Below are positions 17,372-25,485 of a stretch of DNA of 64,000 nucleotides, piece after piece; position 1 is the first letter of the stretch; each line of letters starts with the position of its first letter. Made by a program: the position numbers and the translations under genes. The notes under the pieces were generated by a model. It made no database searches. It worked only from the letters and a program-made list of their open reading frames with translations, and was not told the origin of the DNA. This DNA comes from Micromonospora sp. WMMD961 (GTDB taxonomy: Bacteria; Actinomycetota; Actinomycetes; Mycobacteriales; Micromonosporaceae): NCBI RefSeq assembly GCF_029626145.1, contig NZ_JARUBJ010000002.1:3507501-3571500 (forward strand), in the 5' to 3' direction.

Positions 17372-17747
17372 CTGACGAGGCTAAAGACCCAATTGCTCGA
17401 TATTGCCCGCTGATACGGTGGCGTACGCCACACTTTGCCCCGATCGTGGGGACTCCCGGCCGCAAACCATCAGCGAAGCAGATCAACCTCGCGGATCAGG
17501 CGAGACGGTTATTTCCGATTCGGGGCGTGATTGCGCTCGCGCCGCCAGTCGCTCCGCCCGCCGGCCCCGCGACGGGCAGTGTCCCCCGAGCGGGCGATGT
17601 CGACTCCATCGAACGGCCCAACGGGGTACTGATCGAACGGCTCCCGGTGTCTCGTCCCGCCCGGCCGCATTCGATGTGAACGGCTCCCCGAGTCTGGCCC
17701 CCGGCCGCCGGCCTGCCGCGCCCTGCCTTCGGCGTCAACCTGCCCAA

Positions 17748-17820
17748 GATCGTGCTCGAACCAGGAAACAGTGGCCTCCACCAACGAACGAGGCCACTAC
17801 AACCAGGATCGAGCACGATC
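17748..17820. repeat. Nested inverted repeat (73 bp)
   Basis: The outer arms GATCGTGCTCGA (17748-17759) and TCGAGCACGATC (17809-17820) are perfectly complementary. Inside them AGTGGCCTC (17770-17778) pairs with GAGGCCACT (17790-17798). Two CCAGGA direct copies lie between outer and inner stems. The outer core also occurs at 4353. It looks like a REP/MITE-like mobile palindrome rather than a simple terminator. Confidence 0.65.
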
Positions 17821-17849
17821 ATGCAGGGCGCGGCGCGGCGCGGCGCGGC

Positions 17850-17942
17850 GGGGCGCAGGGCGCGGCGCGGCGCGGTGGGGCGCAGGGCGCGGCGCGGTGG
17901 GGCGCAGGGCGCGGCGCGGTGGGGCGCAGGGCGCGGCGCGGT
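17850..17942. repeat. 22-bp GC-rich tandem repeat, four units
   Basis: Units end in GGCGCGGT. The first is 27 bp (an extra GCGCG expansion), followed by three identical 22-bp units at 17877-17898, 17899-17920 and 17921-17942. It is preceded by a simpler GCGCGGC run. No coding role is apparent. Slippage during replication is the likely origin. Confidence 0.75.
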
Positions 17943-18048
17943 GAGGGCGCGTAGTGACCGTGCGCGGTGAGGGTGCGGGGTGTGCGCGGTCAGGGCGCGT
18001 GGTCGCTGGGCAGGTGGCGGCGTCGCCTCGTCGGGGCTGGTGGTCGGT

Positions 18049-18474
18049 TCAGTGTCGGCCGTTCTCCGCCGGGGTGACGGTCAGCCGGTGCCGGCTGGCA
18101 TCGCCGCTGGAGAACGGCCAGAGCCGGTCGGCGTACTCGACCAGGTCGGCCAGTTGTTCTCGGCTCAGGCCCGCCGAGCTGATCTGCGCGTGTACGTCGG
18201 CCCGGTACCTGCCGTCGTCGTCGCGCCCCAGCTTCGCCTCCGCCCGCACCTGGACCGTGTGCGCCTCGTCGGTGATCTCACCGGCCGCCTCCACTGCCGC
18301 GTGGTGCAGGCAGGAGGCGAAGGCCGCGGCCAGCAACTGCTCTGGTCTCAGCCCGGTGCAGTGCGCCGCCAGCGGCGAGGCCAACGCAGTGGAGAGCCCG
18401 CCGTCGTCGGTGCGTACGTGACCGCCCTCGGCGGTCGCTGTGGCCTCACGCAGCCAGGAACTCTGATCCGGCAT
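18049..18474 (-). CDS. OsmC/Ohr-family protein lacking the second cysteine
   Basis: The 141-aa protein has the OsmC/Ohr layout, with the first redox Cys55 in AAFASCLHHA after the typical GLRPEQLLAA helix. In organic hydroperoxide reductases the second Cys sits in a VCPYS motif; here the matching place reads RLWPFS, with Trp119. A third cysteine, C39, precedes the helix. A canonical Cys-Cys peroxidatic cycle is therefore doubtful; a one-Cys mechanism or ligand binding is possible. The ATG at 18474 follows GGGAGA. It is read in the same direction as the kinase gene upstream. Confidence 0.85.
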   Translation of the reverse strand: MPDQSSWLREATATAEGGHVRTDDGGLSTALASPLAAHCTGLRPEQLLAAAFASCLHHAAVEAAGEITDEAHTVQVRAEAKLGRDDDGRYRADVHAQISSAGLSREQLADLVEYADRLWPFSSGDASRHRLTVTPAENGRH

Positions 18475-18542
18475 CGCGTTTCTCCCGTCGCTCACCGGCG
18501 GGCTACCCGGCAGCAGCCTGGCGAAACGCCGAAGCGGCGGTC

Positions 18543-19475
<933 letters not shown>

Positions 19476-19674
19476 CGACCACTCCTCGTCCTCGCCCCGC
19501 CGACGACGGGTGCTTGGCTCGCGGTACCCGGGCGCCGACCTGGGCAAACCGCCGCTGGTTGCGGGAGCGGACCGGCCTGCGCACCTCGCTGCGGCACGGC
19601 GACCGGTGCGGTAGCTTGCGAGCCAGAGCCGGCGTCACCCACTGTGCCGGCACGGTCACCCGAGAGGCGCCGCG

Positions 19675-19905
19675 ATGAGCGAGGTCACCGTACGCTTCGT
19701 CGGCGGGCCCGCGGACGGCCTGGTCCGGCTGTTGCCGGCCGGGTCGGACGGTGGCCCGCCGCAGCGTTGGATCATGCGGCATCCGGACGGCACCGGTCCG
19801 GTGCAGCCCGGCCCCGACCACCTCTACGAACGCGACCGACCGGACGGGACGGGCGGCTGGAGCATGCGCTTCGTGCGCACCGACGCGTACGGGGTGTCCG
19901 AGTGA
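19675..19905 (+). CDS. Small hypothetical protein (76 aa)
   Basis: The predicted protein starts MSEVTVRFVGGPADGLVRLL and ends with a conserved-looking WSMRFVRTDAYGVSE. This resembles short actinobacterial proteins of unknown function that carry a beta-hairpin fold. There are no membrane helices or cysteines. A CGAGAGG ribosome-like site precedes the ATG and codon use fits the genome. It is 119 bases upstream of the response-regulator start, so co-transcription is possible. Confidence 0.65.
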   Translation: MSEVTVRFVGGPADGLVRLLPAGSDGGPPQRWIMRHPDGTGPVQPGPDHLYERDRPDGTGGWSMRFVRTDAYGVSE

Positions 19906-20024
19906 CCACGAGGCGGGGCTGACCGGTGGCGACGCCGGAGTCCCGTCGACCCGGCCGCACAGCTGGCACACAGGCTCCGCAGGGGCGTGGCACAGACACG
20001 GCGGCCACGATGGGCGGCATGGTC

Positions 20025-20765
20025 ATGAACGGGCAGGCCGCACCGAGCCGGATCGAGCTGCGCCGCCCCGACGGTGAACCCGTCCGGGTGCTGGTGGTCG
20101 ACGACGAGCCCACGCTCACCGACCTGCTGTCGATGGCCCTGCGCTACGAGGGCTGGCAGGTCCGCAGCGCCGGCAACGGCATGGCGGCGTTGAGTGCCGC
20201 CCGGCAGTTCCAGCCGGACGCGGTGGTGCTCGACGTGATGCTGCCCGACCTGGACGGCTTCCAGGTGCTGCGCCGGCTGCGCGAGCACGCCCCCACCGTG
20301 CCGGTGCTCTTCCTGACCGCCCGCGACGCGGTCGAGGAACGCATCGCCGGGTTGACCGTCGGCGGCGACGACTACGTCACCAAGCCGTTCAGCCTGGAGG
20401 AGGTGATCGCCCGACTGCGTGCGCTGCTGCGCCGCTCCGGCTTCGCGGTCGCCGCCCGGGAGGACGCCGTGCTGACCGTCGGCGACCTGAGTCTCGACGA
20501 GGACAGTCACGAGGTGCGCCGGGCCGGCCAACTGGTCACCCTCACCGCCACCGAGTTCGAGCTGCTGCGTTACCTGATGCGCAATCCGCGCCGGGTGCTC
20601 AGCAAGGCGCAGATCCTCGACCGGGTGTGGAACTACGACTTCGGCGGCCAGGCCAACGTGGTGGAGCTGTACATCTCGTACCTGCGCAAGAAGATCGACG
20701 CCGGCCGGGCACCGATGATCCATACGCTGCGCGGCGCGGGTTATGTCCTCAAACCCGCCGAGTGA
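20025..20765 (+). CDS. OmpR-family response regulator
   Basis: The protein of about 246 aa has a receiver domain (VLVVDDEPTLTD; phosphoacceptor D70 in VVLDVMLPDLDG; VTKPF) and a C-terminal winged-helix domain (LTATEFELLRYLMRNPRRVLS, VVELYISYLRKKID). It is the partner of the histidine kinase whose start overlaps its 3' end by 23 bases. The true start is uncertain: in-frame ATGs occur at 20010, 20019 and 20025 and a GTG at 19926, none with a good ribosome site. Its resemblance is to the TcrX/TrcR group of actinobacterial regulators; target genes are unknown. Confidence 0.92.
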   Translation: MNGQAAPSRIELRRPDGEPVRVLVVDDEPTLTDLLSMALRYEGWQVRSAGNGMAALSAARQFQPDAVVLDVMLPDLDGFQVLRRLREHAPTVPVLFLTARDAVEERIAGLTVGGDDYVTKPFSLEEVIARLRALLRRSGFAVAAREDAVLTVGDLSLDEDSHEVRRAGQLVTLTATEFELLRYLMRNPRRVLSKAQILDRVWNYDFGGQANVVELYISYLRKKIDAGRAPMIHTLRGAGYVLKPAE

Positions 20766-22242
20766 CCGCCGACCGCTGCGCGCCGCCCGACGGTGGCTGG
20801 CCGGCCGCTCCCTGCGTACCCGGCTGGTCTTCTCCCTGCTCGCGCTGCTGGCGGTGGTCAGCGTCGCGATCGGTGGCCTCACCACCGTGGCGCTGCGACA
20901 CTTCCTGATCGACCGGCTCGACGCCCAGCTGGCCCCCGCGACCCGCGGCGACCGACCGGGACGGCCGGCCTTCTCCGGCAACGGACCGGGCGTTCCACTC
21001 GGGTTGCCGGCCGGCGCGGTGGTCGCCGAGATTACCAACGGTCGCCTGACCAGCGCCCGGACCCTCACCAACAGCCCCTCCAGCGCCGATCCGTTCCCCA
21101 AGGAGCGGTCGGTCCCGGTCGGGGAGGTCGCCGCGCTGGTGGGCCTGCCGGTCGACGCCGAGCCGCGCACCGTCGACCTCGGCGATCGCGGTGACTACCG
21201 GGCCGTGGCCCGGCAGTCCTGGGACGGCCGGGTACGCGTCGTCGCGGTCCCGCTGTCCGGCGTCCAGGAGACCATCTGGGCACTGGTCGCCGCGCAGGCC
21301 GCGGTGGCCGCCGTCGGGTTGCTCATCGCCGGCGCTGCCGGCGCGCTGATCGTGCGGGCCACGCTGCGCCCGCTCAACCGGGTGGCCGCCACCGCCACCC
21401 GGGTCACCGAGCTGCCCCTGGACCGCGGCGAGGTGGCGCTCGCCGTCCGGGTTCCGGCCGCCGACACCGACGTGCGCACCGAGGTCGGTCAGGTCGGCGC
21501 GGCGCTGAACCGGATGCTGGGCCACGTCGCCGACGCGCTCTCCGCCCGGCAGGCCAGCGAGACGCGGGTACGCCAGTTCGTCGCCGACGCCAGCCACGAG
21601 TTGCGGACTCCGCTCGCGGCGATCCGTGGCTACGCCGAGGTGGCCCGGCGCGGTCGCGACGAGGTTCCCCCCGACGTGGCGCACGCGCTGCGCCGGGTGG
21701 AGTCGGAGAGCACCCGGATGACCCGGCTCGTCGACGATCTGCTGCTGCTCGCCCGACTCGACGCCGGCCGGCCGCTCGCGGCGGACCCGGTCGACCTGAC
21801 CGCCCTGGTGGTGGACGCGGTCAGCGACGCGCACGTCGCCGGGCCAGACCACCGCTGGCAGCTCGAACTGCCCGAGGTGGCGATCCGGGTGCCCGGCGAC
21901 GCCGCCCGGTTGCACCAGGTGGTCGCCAACCTGCTGGCCAACGCGAGGGTGCACACCCCGCCCGGCAGCACCGTCACCACCGCGTTGGCCGTCGAGGCGG
22001 ACAGCGCCGTCCTCACCGTCACCGACGACGGTCCCGGGGTGCCGGCGGAGCTGCAACCGGAGATGTTCGAACGGTTCGCGCGCGGCGACAGTTCCCGCTC
22101 CCGGGCGCACGGCAGCACCGGCCTCGGCCTCGCGATCGTGGCGGCGGTGGTGGAGGCCCACCACGGCACGGTCGGTGTCGACAGCCGTCCAGGTCGCACA
22201 CTGTTCACCGTCCGGTTGCCCAATCCCACAGCTGACGCATAG
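20743..22242 (+). CDS. Two-component sensor histidine kinase
   Basis: The 499-aa protein has two membrane helices (about 28-50 and 178-204) bracketing an extracytoplasmic domain of about 125 aa. A HAMP linker follows, then a HisKA domain with phosphoacceptor His285 in DASHELRTPL, and a HATPase domain (NLLANARVHTP, DDGPGVP, GSTGLGLAIV). The ATG lies inside the response-regulator gene, so the two are translationally coupled. The signal sensed is unknown. The genes around it (GtrA-like remnant downstream) hint at a cell-envelope context. Confidence 0.95.
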   Translation: MSSNPPSDRRPLRAARRWLAGRSLRTRLVFSLLALLAVVSVAIGGLTTVALRHFLIDRLDAQLAPATRGDRPGRPAFSGNGPGVPLGLPAGAVVAEITNGRLTSARTLTNSPSSADPFPKERSVPVGEVAALVGLPVDAEPRTVDLGDRGDYRAVARQSWDGRVRVVAVPLSGVQETIWALVAAQAAVAAVGLLIAGAAGALIVRATLRPLNRVAATATRVTELPLDRGEVALAVRVPAADTDVRTEVGQVGAALNRMLGHVADALSARQASETRVRQFVADASHELRTPLAAIRGYAEVARRGRDEVPPDVAHALRRVESESTRMTRLVDDLLLLARLDAGRPLAADPVDLTALVVDAVSDAHVAGPDHRWQLELPEVAIRVPGDAARLHQVVANLLANARVHTPPGSTVTTALAVEADSAVLTVTDDGPGVPAELQPEMFERFARGDSSRSRAHGSTGLGLAIVAAVVEAHHGTVGVDSRPGRTLFTVRLPNPTADA

Positions 22243-22262
22243 TCGGCGCACGGTGTCGCGCC

Positions 22263-22418
22263 AGCCCGGCCGTCGAGGCGCTGCACGCCGTCTGCGGCGT
22301 GCCGGCCCGGCCGGTGGCCCTGGCCGTGCTGGTGGCCGCGAACCTGGCCGCCACCGTGCTGCGGTTCGTGCTGCTGCGCCTCGGCCTGCACCACCGGCCC
22401 CACCCGACGCGTCGGTGA
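22263..22418 (+). pseudogene. C-terminal remnant of a GtrA-like membrane protein
   Basis: One frame reads SPAVEALHAVCGVPARPV followed by a hydrophobic helix (ALAVLVAANLAATVLRFVLL) and a basic tail, ending at TGA 22416-22418. This is the pattern of the last membrane helix and tail of GtrA-domain glycosyltransferases, which often follow this kind of two-component system. No start codon or ribosome site exists, and the frame opens only at 22236, just inside the kinase stop region. It is therefore probably a truncated leftover of a deleted gene. Confidence 0.5.
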
Positions 22419-22521
22419 CACCAGGGTCACGGCCAGGGTGTTGCCCTGGGGCGAAGGCACGGCCCGGCGCGCGACCGTGAACCTCAGGCAGGGCTGATCC
22501 GCACTTTGCGAGGAGCGCACG

Positions 22522-23520
22522 ATGACTACAGCACAACGTCCCATCGGCTCGGGCTTCGACGCGAGTTCCACGACGAGGAACGTCCTCGGGTCGACCGACC
22601 TGACCGGCAGGATCGCGATTGTGACCGGCGCCAACTCCGGGCTGGGGCTGCAGACGGCACTGGCACTGGGCTCGGCGGGCGCACACGTCGTGGTCCTCGA
22701 CCGCGACACCACCAGGGCCCGCAGCGCCTTGGCCGGGATCTCCGCGGAGTACGCGACCATGGATCTCAGCGACCCGGCGTCGGTCGACGCTGTGGCCGAG
22801 GAGTTCGTCGCCTCCGACCGGCCCGTGCACATCCTGGTGGAGTCCGCCGGAATCATGGCCGCACCGCTGGGTCGGGACACGCGCGGCAACGAACTTCAGC
22901 TGTCGATCAACTATCTCGGTCACTTCCAGCTCGCGGCTCGGCTGTGGCCAGCGCTGCGGGCCGCCGGGAGCGCACGGGTCGTCAGCCTCACCTCGCTCGG
23001 GCACCGTCACTCGCCGGTCATGTTCGACGATCCGAACTTCGAGCACCGCGCGTACGACCCGTGGGCCGGCTACGGGCAGTCCAAGACCGCGATGTCGCTC
23101 TTCGCGGTGGAACTCGACCGGCGAGGCCAGGAGTACGGGGTACGTGCGTTCGCCGCCCACCCGGGCAGCATCGTGGCGACCGGGCTGAAGCAGTATCTGA
23201 CGACCGAGCAACTCGTCGCGGCCGGCATGGTGAACCCCGACGGAGATCCGATCCTCGACCCGAGCAAGCAGCTGAAGACCCCCGAACAGGGCGCGGCGAC
23301 ACCGGTGTGGTGCGCGACGAGCCCACAGCTCGCCGGTATGGGCGGCGTGTACTGCGAGGACTGCGACATCGCCGAGATCGTGCAGCCAGCCGGTTCCGAC
23401 ACGACGGACCTCGGTGACTTCAACGACCTCAACGGCGTCCTGCCGTACGCGGTCGATCCGCAGCAGGCCGAGCGCCTGTGGGAACTCAGCGAGAAGCTGA
23501 CGAACGTCCGCTTCCTGTAG
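22522..23520 (+). CDS. SDR-family oxidoreductase
   Basis: The 332-aa protein has the short-chain dehydrogenase cofactor motif TGANSGLG at 35-42, a catalytic Ser in SLTSLGH, and the Y184-GQS-K188 pair. The usual NNAG motif reads VESAG near 107-110, an unusual change. It resembles retinol/protochlorophyllide-type 'extended' SDRs that use NADP(H). A GAGGAG site lies before the ATG. No partner gene is adjacent on the same strand, and the substrate is unknown. Base composition near its start is slightly lower in GC than its neighbours, so it could be a later arrival. Confidence 0.88.
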   Translation: MTTAQRPIGSGFDASSTTRNVLGSTDLTGRIAIVTGANSGLGLQTALALGSAGAHVVVLDRDTTRARSALAGISAEYATMDLSDPASVDAVAEEFVASDRPVHILVESAGIMAAPLGRDTRGNELQLSINYLGHFQLAARLWPALRAAGSARVVSLTSLGHRHSPVMFDDPNFEHRAYDPWAGYGQSKTAMSLFAVELDRRGQEYGVRAFAAHPGSIVATGLKQYLTTEQLVAAGMVNPDGDPILDPSKQLKTPEQGAATPVWCATSPQLAGMGGVYCEDCDIAEIVQPAGSDTTDLGDFNDLNGVLPYAVDPQQAERLWELSEKLTNVRFL

Positions 23521-23545
23521 CGCCAGCATCCCCGCTCGTCGGTGG

Positions 23546-23650
23546 TCAGCCGGCGGCGGCCTCGCGGACCAGCCGGCGTGCCTCGTCTCGGGGCACACCG
23601 GTGGCCCGCAAGAGGTCGTTGGCGGCGGTACGGCGTTGGGAGACCACGAT
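23546..23650 (-). pseudogene. Possible C-terminal gene fragment
   Basis: A short minus-strand stretch has coding-like third-position GC and encodes about 33 residues ending RRTAANDLLRATGVPRDEAR and an Ala-rich tail before a TGA. No start codon with ribosome site is seen. Upstream the same frame becomes low-complexity Arg/Pro sequence. I cannot name the family. It may be a remnant of a gene interrupted where the SDR gene was gained, or chance. Confidence 0.25.
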
Positions 23651-23887
23651 CGTCCCGCCGCAGTCTCGGCGACCGGGACGCCCTGCACGCGTGGGCGGAT
23701 CGGAGCGCGTGAACCGGCACGTCCGCACAGGCGCTTCCTGTGGTGAGGCTGGGAGTCCGCCAATGTGCCCGCGACACGGATGGCGTTCGGCGTACGGTGA
23801 GGGACAAGTCCGGCTTTCTGGGTCAAAAGCCTCACCGCTGCACTCCCGGGACGCCGGTGTCGAGACGGCGAGCGCAAGGAGCGATCG

Positions 23888-24037
23888 GTGGAACATCTGG
23901 CCTACCTGGACGCGGGATCCGGCAGCCTGATCGTGCAGGCGGTCGTCGGCGGGGTGGCCGGCGCCGCAGTCGCCGCGAAGCTCTACTGGCGACGCCTGGT
24001 CGACCGGTTCCGCCGGCAACCCACCGACCAGCGGTGA
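23888..24037 (+). CDS. Small single-pass membrane protein (49 aa)
   Basis: The GTG-started frame encodes an N-terminus rich in YLDAGSGSLI and then one hydrophobic helix (IVQAVVGGVAGAAVAAKLYW) and a basic tail (RRLVDRFRR). A strong AAGGAG ribosome site lies 6 bases upstream. Its stop overlaps the start of the methyltransferase gene by 4 bases. The YLDAGSGS-helix-basic pattern recurs as a short conserved protein beside methyltransferase/sulfatase-fold genes in many bacteria (family recollection). It probably supports assembly or localisation of the envelope-modifying enzymes encoded next to it. Confidence 0.8.
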   Translation: MEHLAYLDAGSGSLIVQAVVGGVAGAAVAAKLYWRRLVDRFRRQPTDQR

Positions 24038-25485
24038 GCGGGTCAGGCCCGACGATGGCGATCTCACCCACCGGGGTACGGCCCGAGCCGGCCTCCTTCC
24101 GCGACCCGGCCAACCGGGTCTTCCACATCGGCGACGAGGTGCTGCGCGGGCTGGACCCGCAAGCCGCCGAGCACTGGCGGGCGCTGGCCGGCAGCACGTT
24201 CTTCCCGGCGCTCGTCGCCGCGCGCAAGGTCTGCGCCACCGAGGACGCCCCGCCGACACTGGTGCCCGCCGCGACCGCTGCCCCGTGGACCGCCGTGCTG
24301 CGCCACGAACGCATCCCGTTCGTCTCCCACCCGTACGAGTGGTCGTTCAGCATGCTGCGCGACGCCGCGCTGCTGCACCTGGAGATCCTGCGCGCCGCGC
24401 TCGGCGAGGGCTTCACCACCAAGGACGGCTCGGCGTACAACCTGCAGTGGCGCGGCGCCGACCCGGTCTTCATCGACATCGGCTCCTTCGAGCCGCTGCG
24501 CGACGGCGAACCGTGGGCCGGCTACCGGCAGTTCTGCCAGACCGTGCTCTACCCGCTGATGCTCACCGCCCATCTGGGTGTCGACTTCCAGCCGTGGCTG
24601 CGCGCCCGCGTCGACGGCATCGAGGCCGCCGAACTACGACCACTGTTCGTCGGGACCCGCCGACTGCGCCCCGGCGTCCTGACCCACCTGCACCTGCACG
24701 GCGCCATGCAGCACCGCAACGCCGCCGCCAGCACCACCGAGGTACGCGACCAACTGCGGGCCGCCGGCTTCTCCCGGGAGTTGCTGCTGGCCACCGTACG
24801 CGGCATCGAGAAACTGGTCGGCAAGCTGGACCACCGCCCCGCCGGGAGCCACTGGTCGGACTACCAGGTCACCTGCGGCTACTCGGCCCGCGACCGGGTG
24901 GCGAAGGAACAGTTCGTGGTCACCTCGGTGGCCACCGGCGTCCGCCCCCGCCTGGTGCTCGACCTCGGCGCCAACGACGGCCGGTACTCCCGACTGGCGG
25001 CGGGGCACGCCGACTACGTGGTCGCCGTCGAGCAGGACCCGGCCGTGGTCGACCAGCTGTACCGCAAGCTGCGCTCGGAGGGGCAGCGCCGGATCCTGCC
25101 GCTGGTGCTGGACCTCGCCGACCCGTCACCGGGCGGCGGCTGGCGGGGAGTCGAACGGGCCGGCTTCGCCGAACGCGCGTCCGCCGACGTGGTGCTCGCC
25201 CTCGCCGTCGTGCACCACCTGGCGATCGGGCGCAACGTGCCGCTGCCGGAGGTCGTCGACTGGCTGGCCGGGCTGACCGCGCCGGGCGGCACGGTGGTGG
25301 TGGAGTTCGTCCACCCGGAGGACCCGATGGCCACCCGGCTGCTGGCCAACAAACCCGCCGGCCTCTTCCCGGACTACCGGCGCGACACCTTCGAAACGCT
25401 GCTCGCCACCCGAGGACGGATCACCGAGCGGCTGGAACTGCCGTCGGGCACCCGCACGCTCTACCGGACGGTGATGGGTGGCTGA
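24034..25485 (+). CDS. Class I SAM-dependent methyltransferase, two-domain
   Basis: The protein of about 483 aa has an N-terminal domain of about 280 residues (SFRDPANRVFHIGDEVLRGL; HEWSF-like SHPYEWSFSML; GSAYNLQWRG), typical of this envelope-linked family. A C-terminal Rossmann methyltransferase follows (LVLDLGANDGRYSRLA, VVAVEQDP, VVLALAVVHHL). The GTG at 24034 overlaps the small membrane protein stop; an ATG at 24055 is an alternative. It is also coupled to the next gene by an 8-base overlap. Probable role: methylation of a surface polysaccharide or lipid-linked sugar (inference from context). Confidence 0.88.
   Translation: MSGSGPTMAISPTGVRPEPASFRDPANRVFHIGDEVLRGLDPQAAEHWRALAGSTFFPALVAARKVCATEDAPPTLVPAATAAPWTAVLRHERIPFVSHPYEWSFSMLRDAALLHLEILRAALGEGFTTKDGSAYNLQWRGADPVFIDIGSFEPLRDGEPWAGYRQFCQTVLYPLMLTAHLGVDFQPWLRARVDGIEAAELRPLFVGTRRLRPGVLTHLHLHGAMQHRNAAASTTEVRDQLRAAGFSRELLLATVRGIEKLVGKLDHRPAGSHWSDYQVTCGYSARDRVAKEQFVVTSVATGVRPRLVLDLGANDGRYSRLAAGHADYVVAVEQDPAVVDQLYRKLRSEGQRRILPLVLDLADPSPGGGWRGVERAGFAERASADVVLALAVVHHLAIGRNVPLPEVVDWLAGLTAPGGTVVVEFVHPEDPMATRLLANKPAGLFPDYRRDTFETLLATRGRITERLELPSGTRTLYRTVMGG

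Larger units (their letters stand above)
17372..18048. other. Long intergenic region with repeats, no convincing gene
   Basis: This stretch of nearly 680 bases separates the lysozyme-like gene from the convergent side of the OsmC gene. It contains a nested inverted repeat (17748-17820) and a 22-bp GC-rich tandem repeat (17850-17942). Open frames here are low-complexity or cross the repeats and I do not accept them as genes. Confidence 0.6.

Noticed and set aside
17496..17822. A 108-codon minus-strand frame in the 17.4-18.0 kb gap
   Set aside because: It starts inside the nested palindrome, has no ribosome site and no protein-like pattern.
17850..17942. Possible CRISPR or origin-type iteron array
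   Set aside because: The 22-bp units are contiguous and purely GC-rich, with no spacers and no replication gene nearby.
20749..23877. A 1042-codon open frame on the minus strand across the histidine kinase and SDR genes
   Set aside because: It is antisense to two genes with complete family motifs, has Arg/Gly/Val-rich low-complexity translation, and no ribosome site; long antisense frames are expected at this GC.
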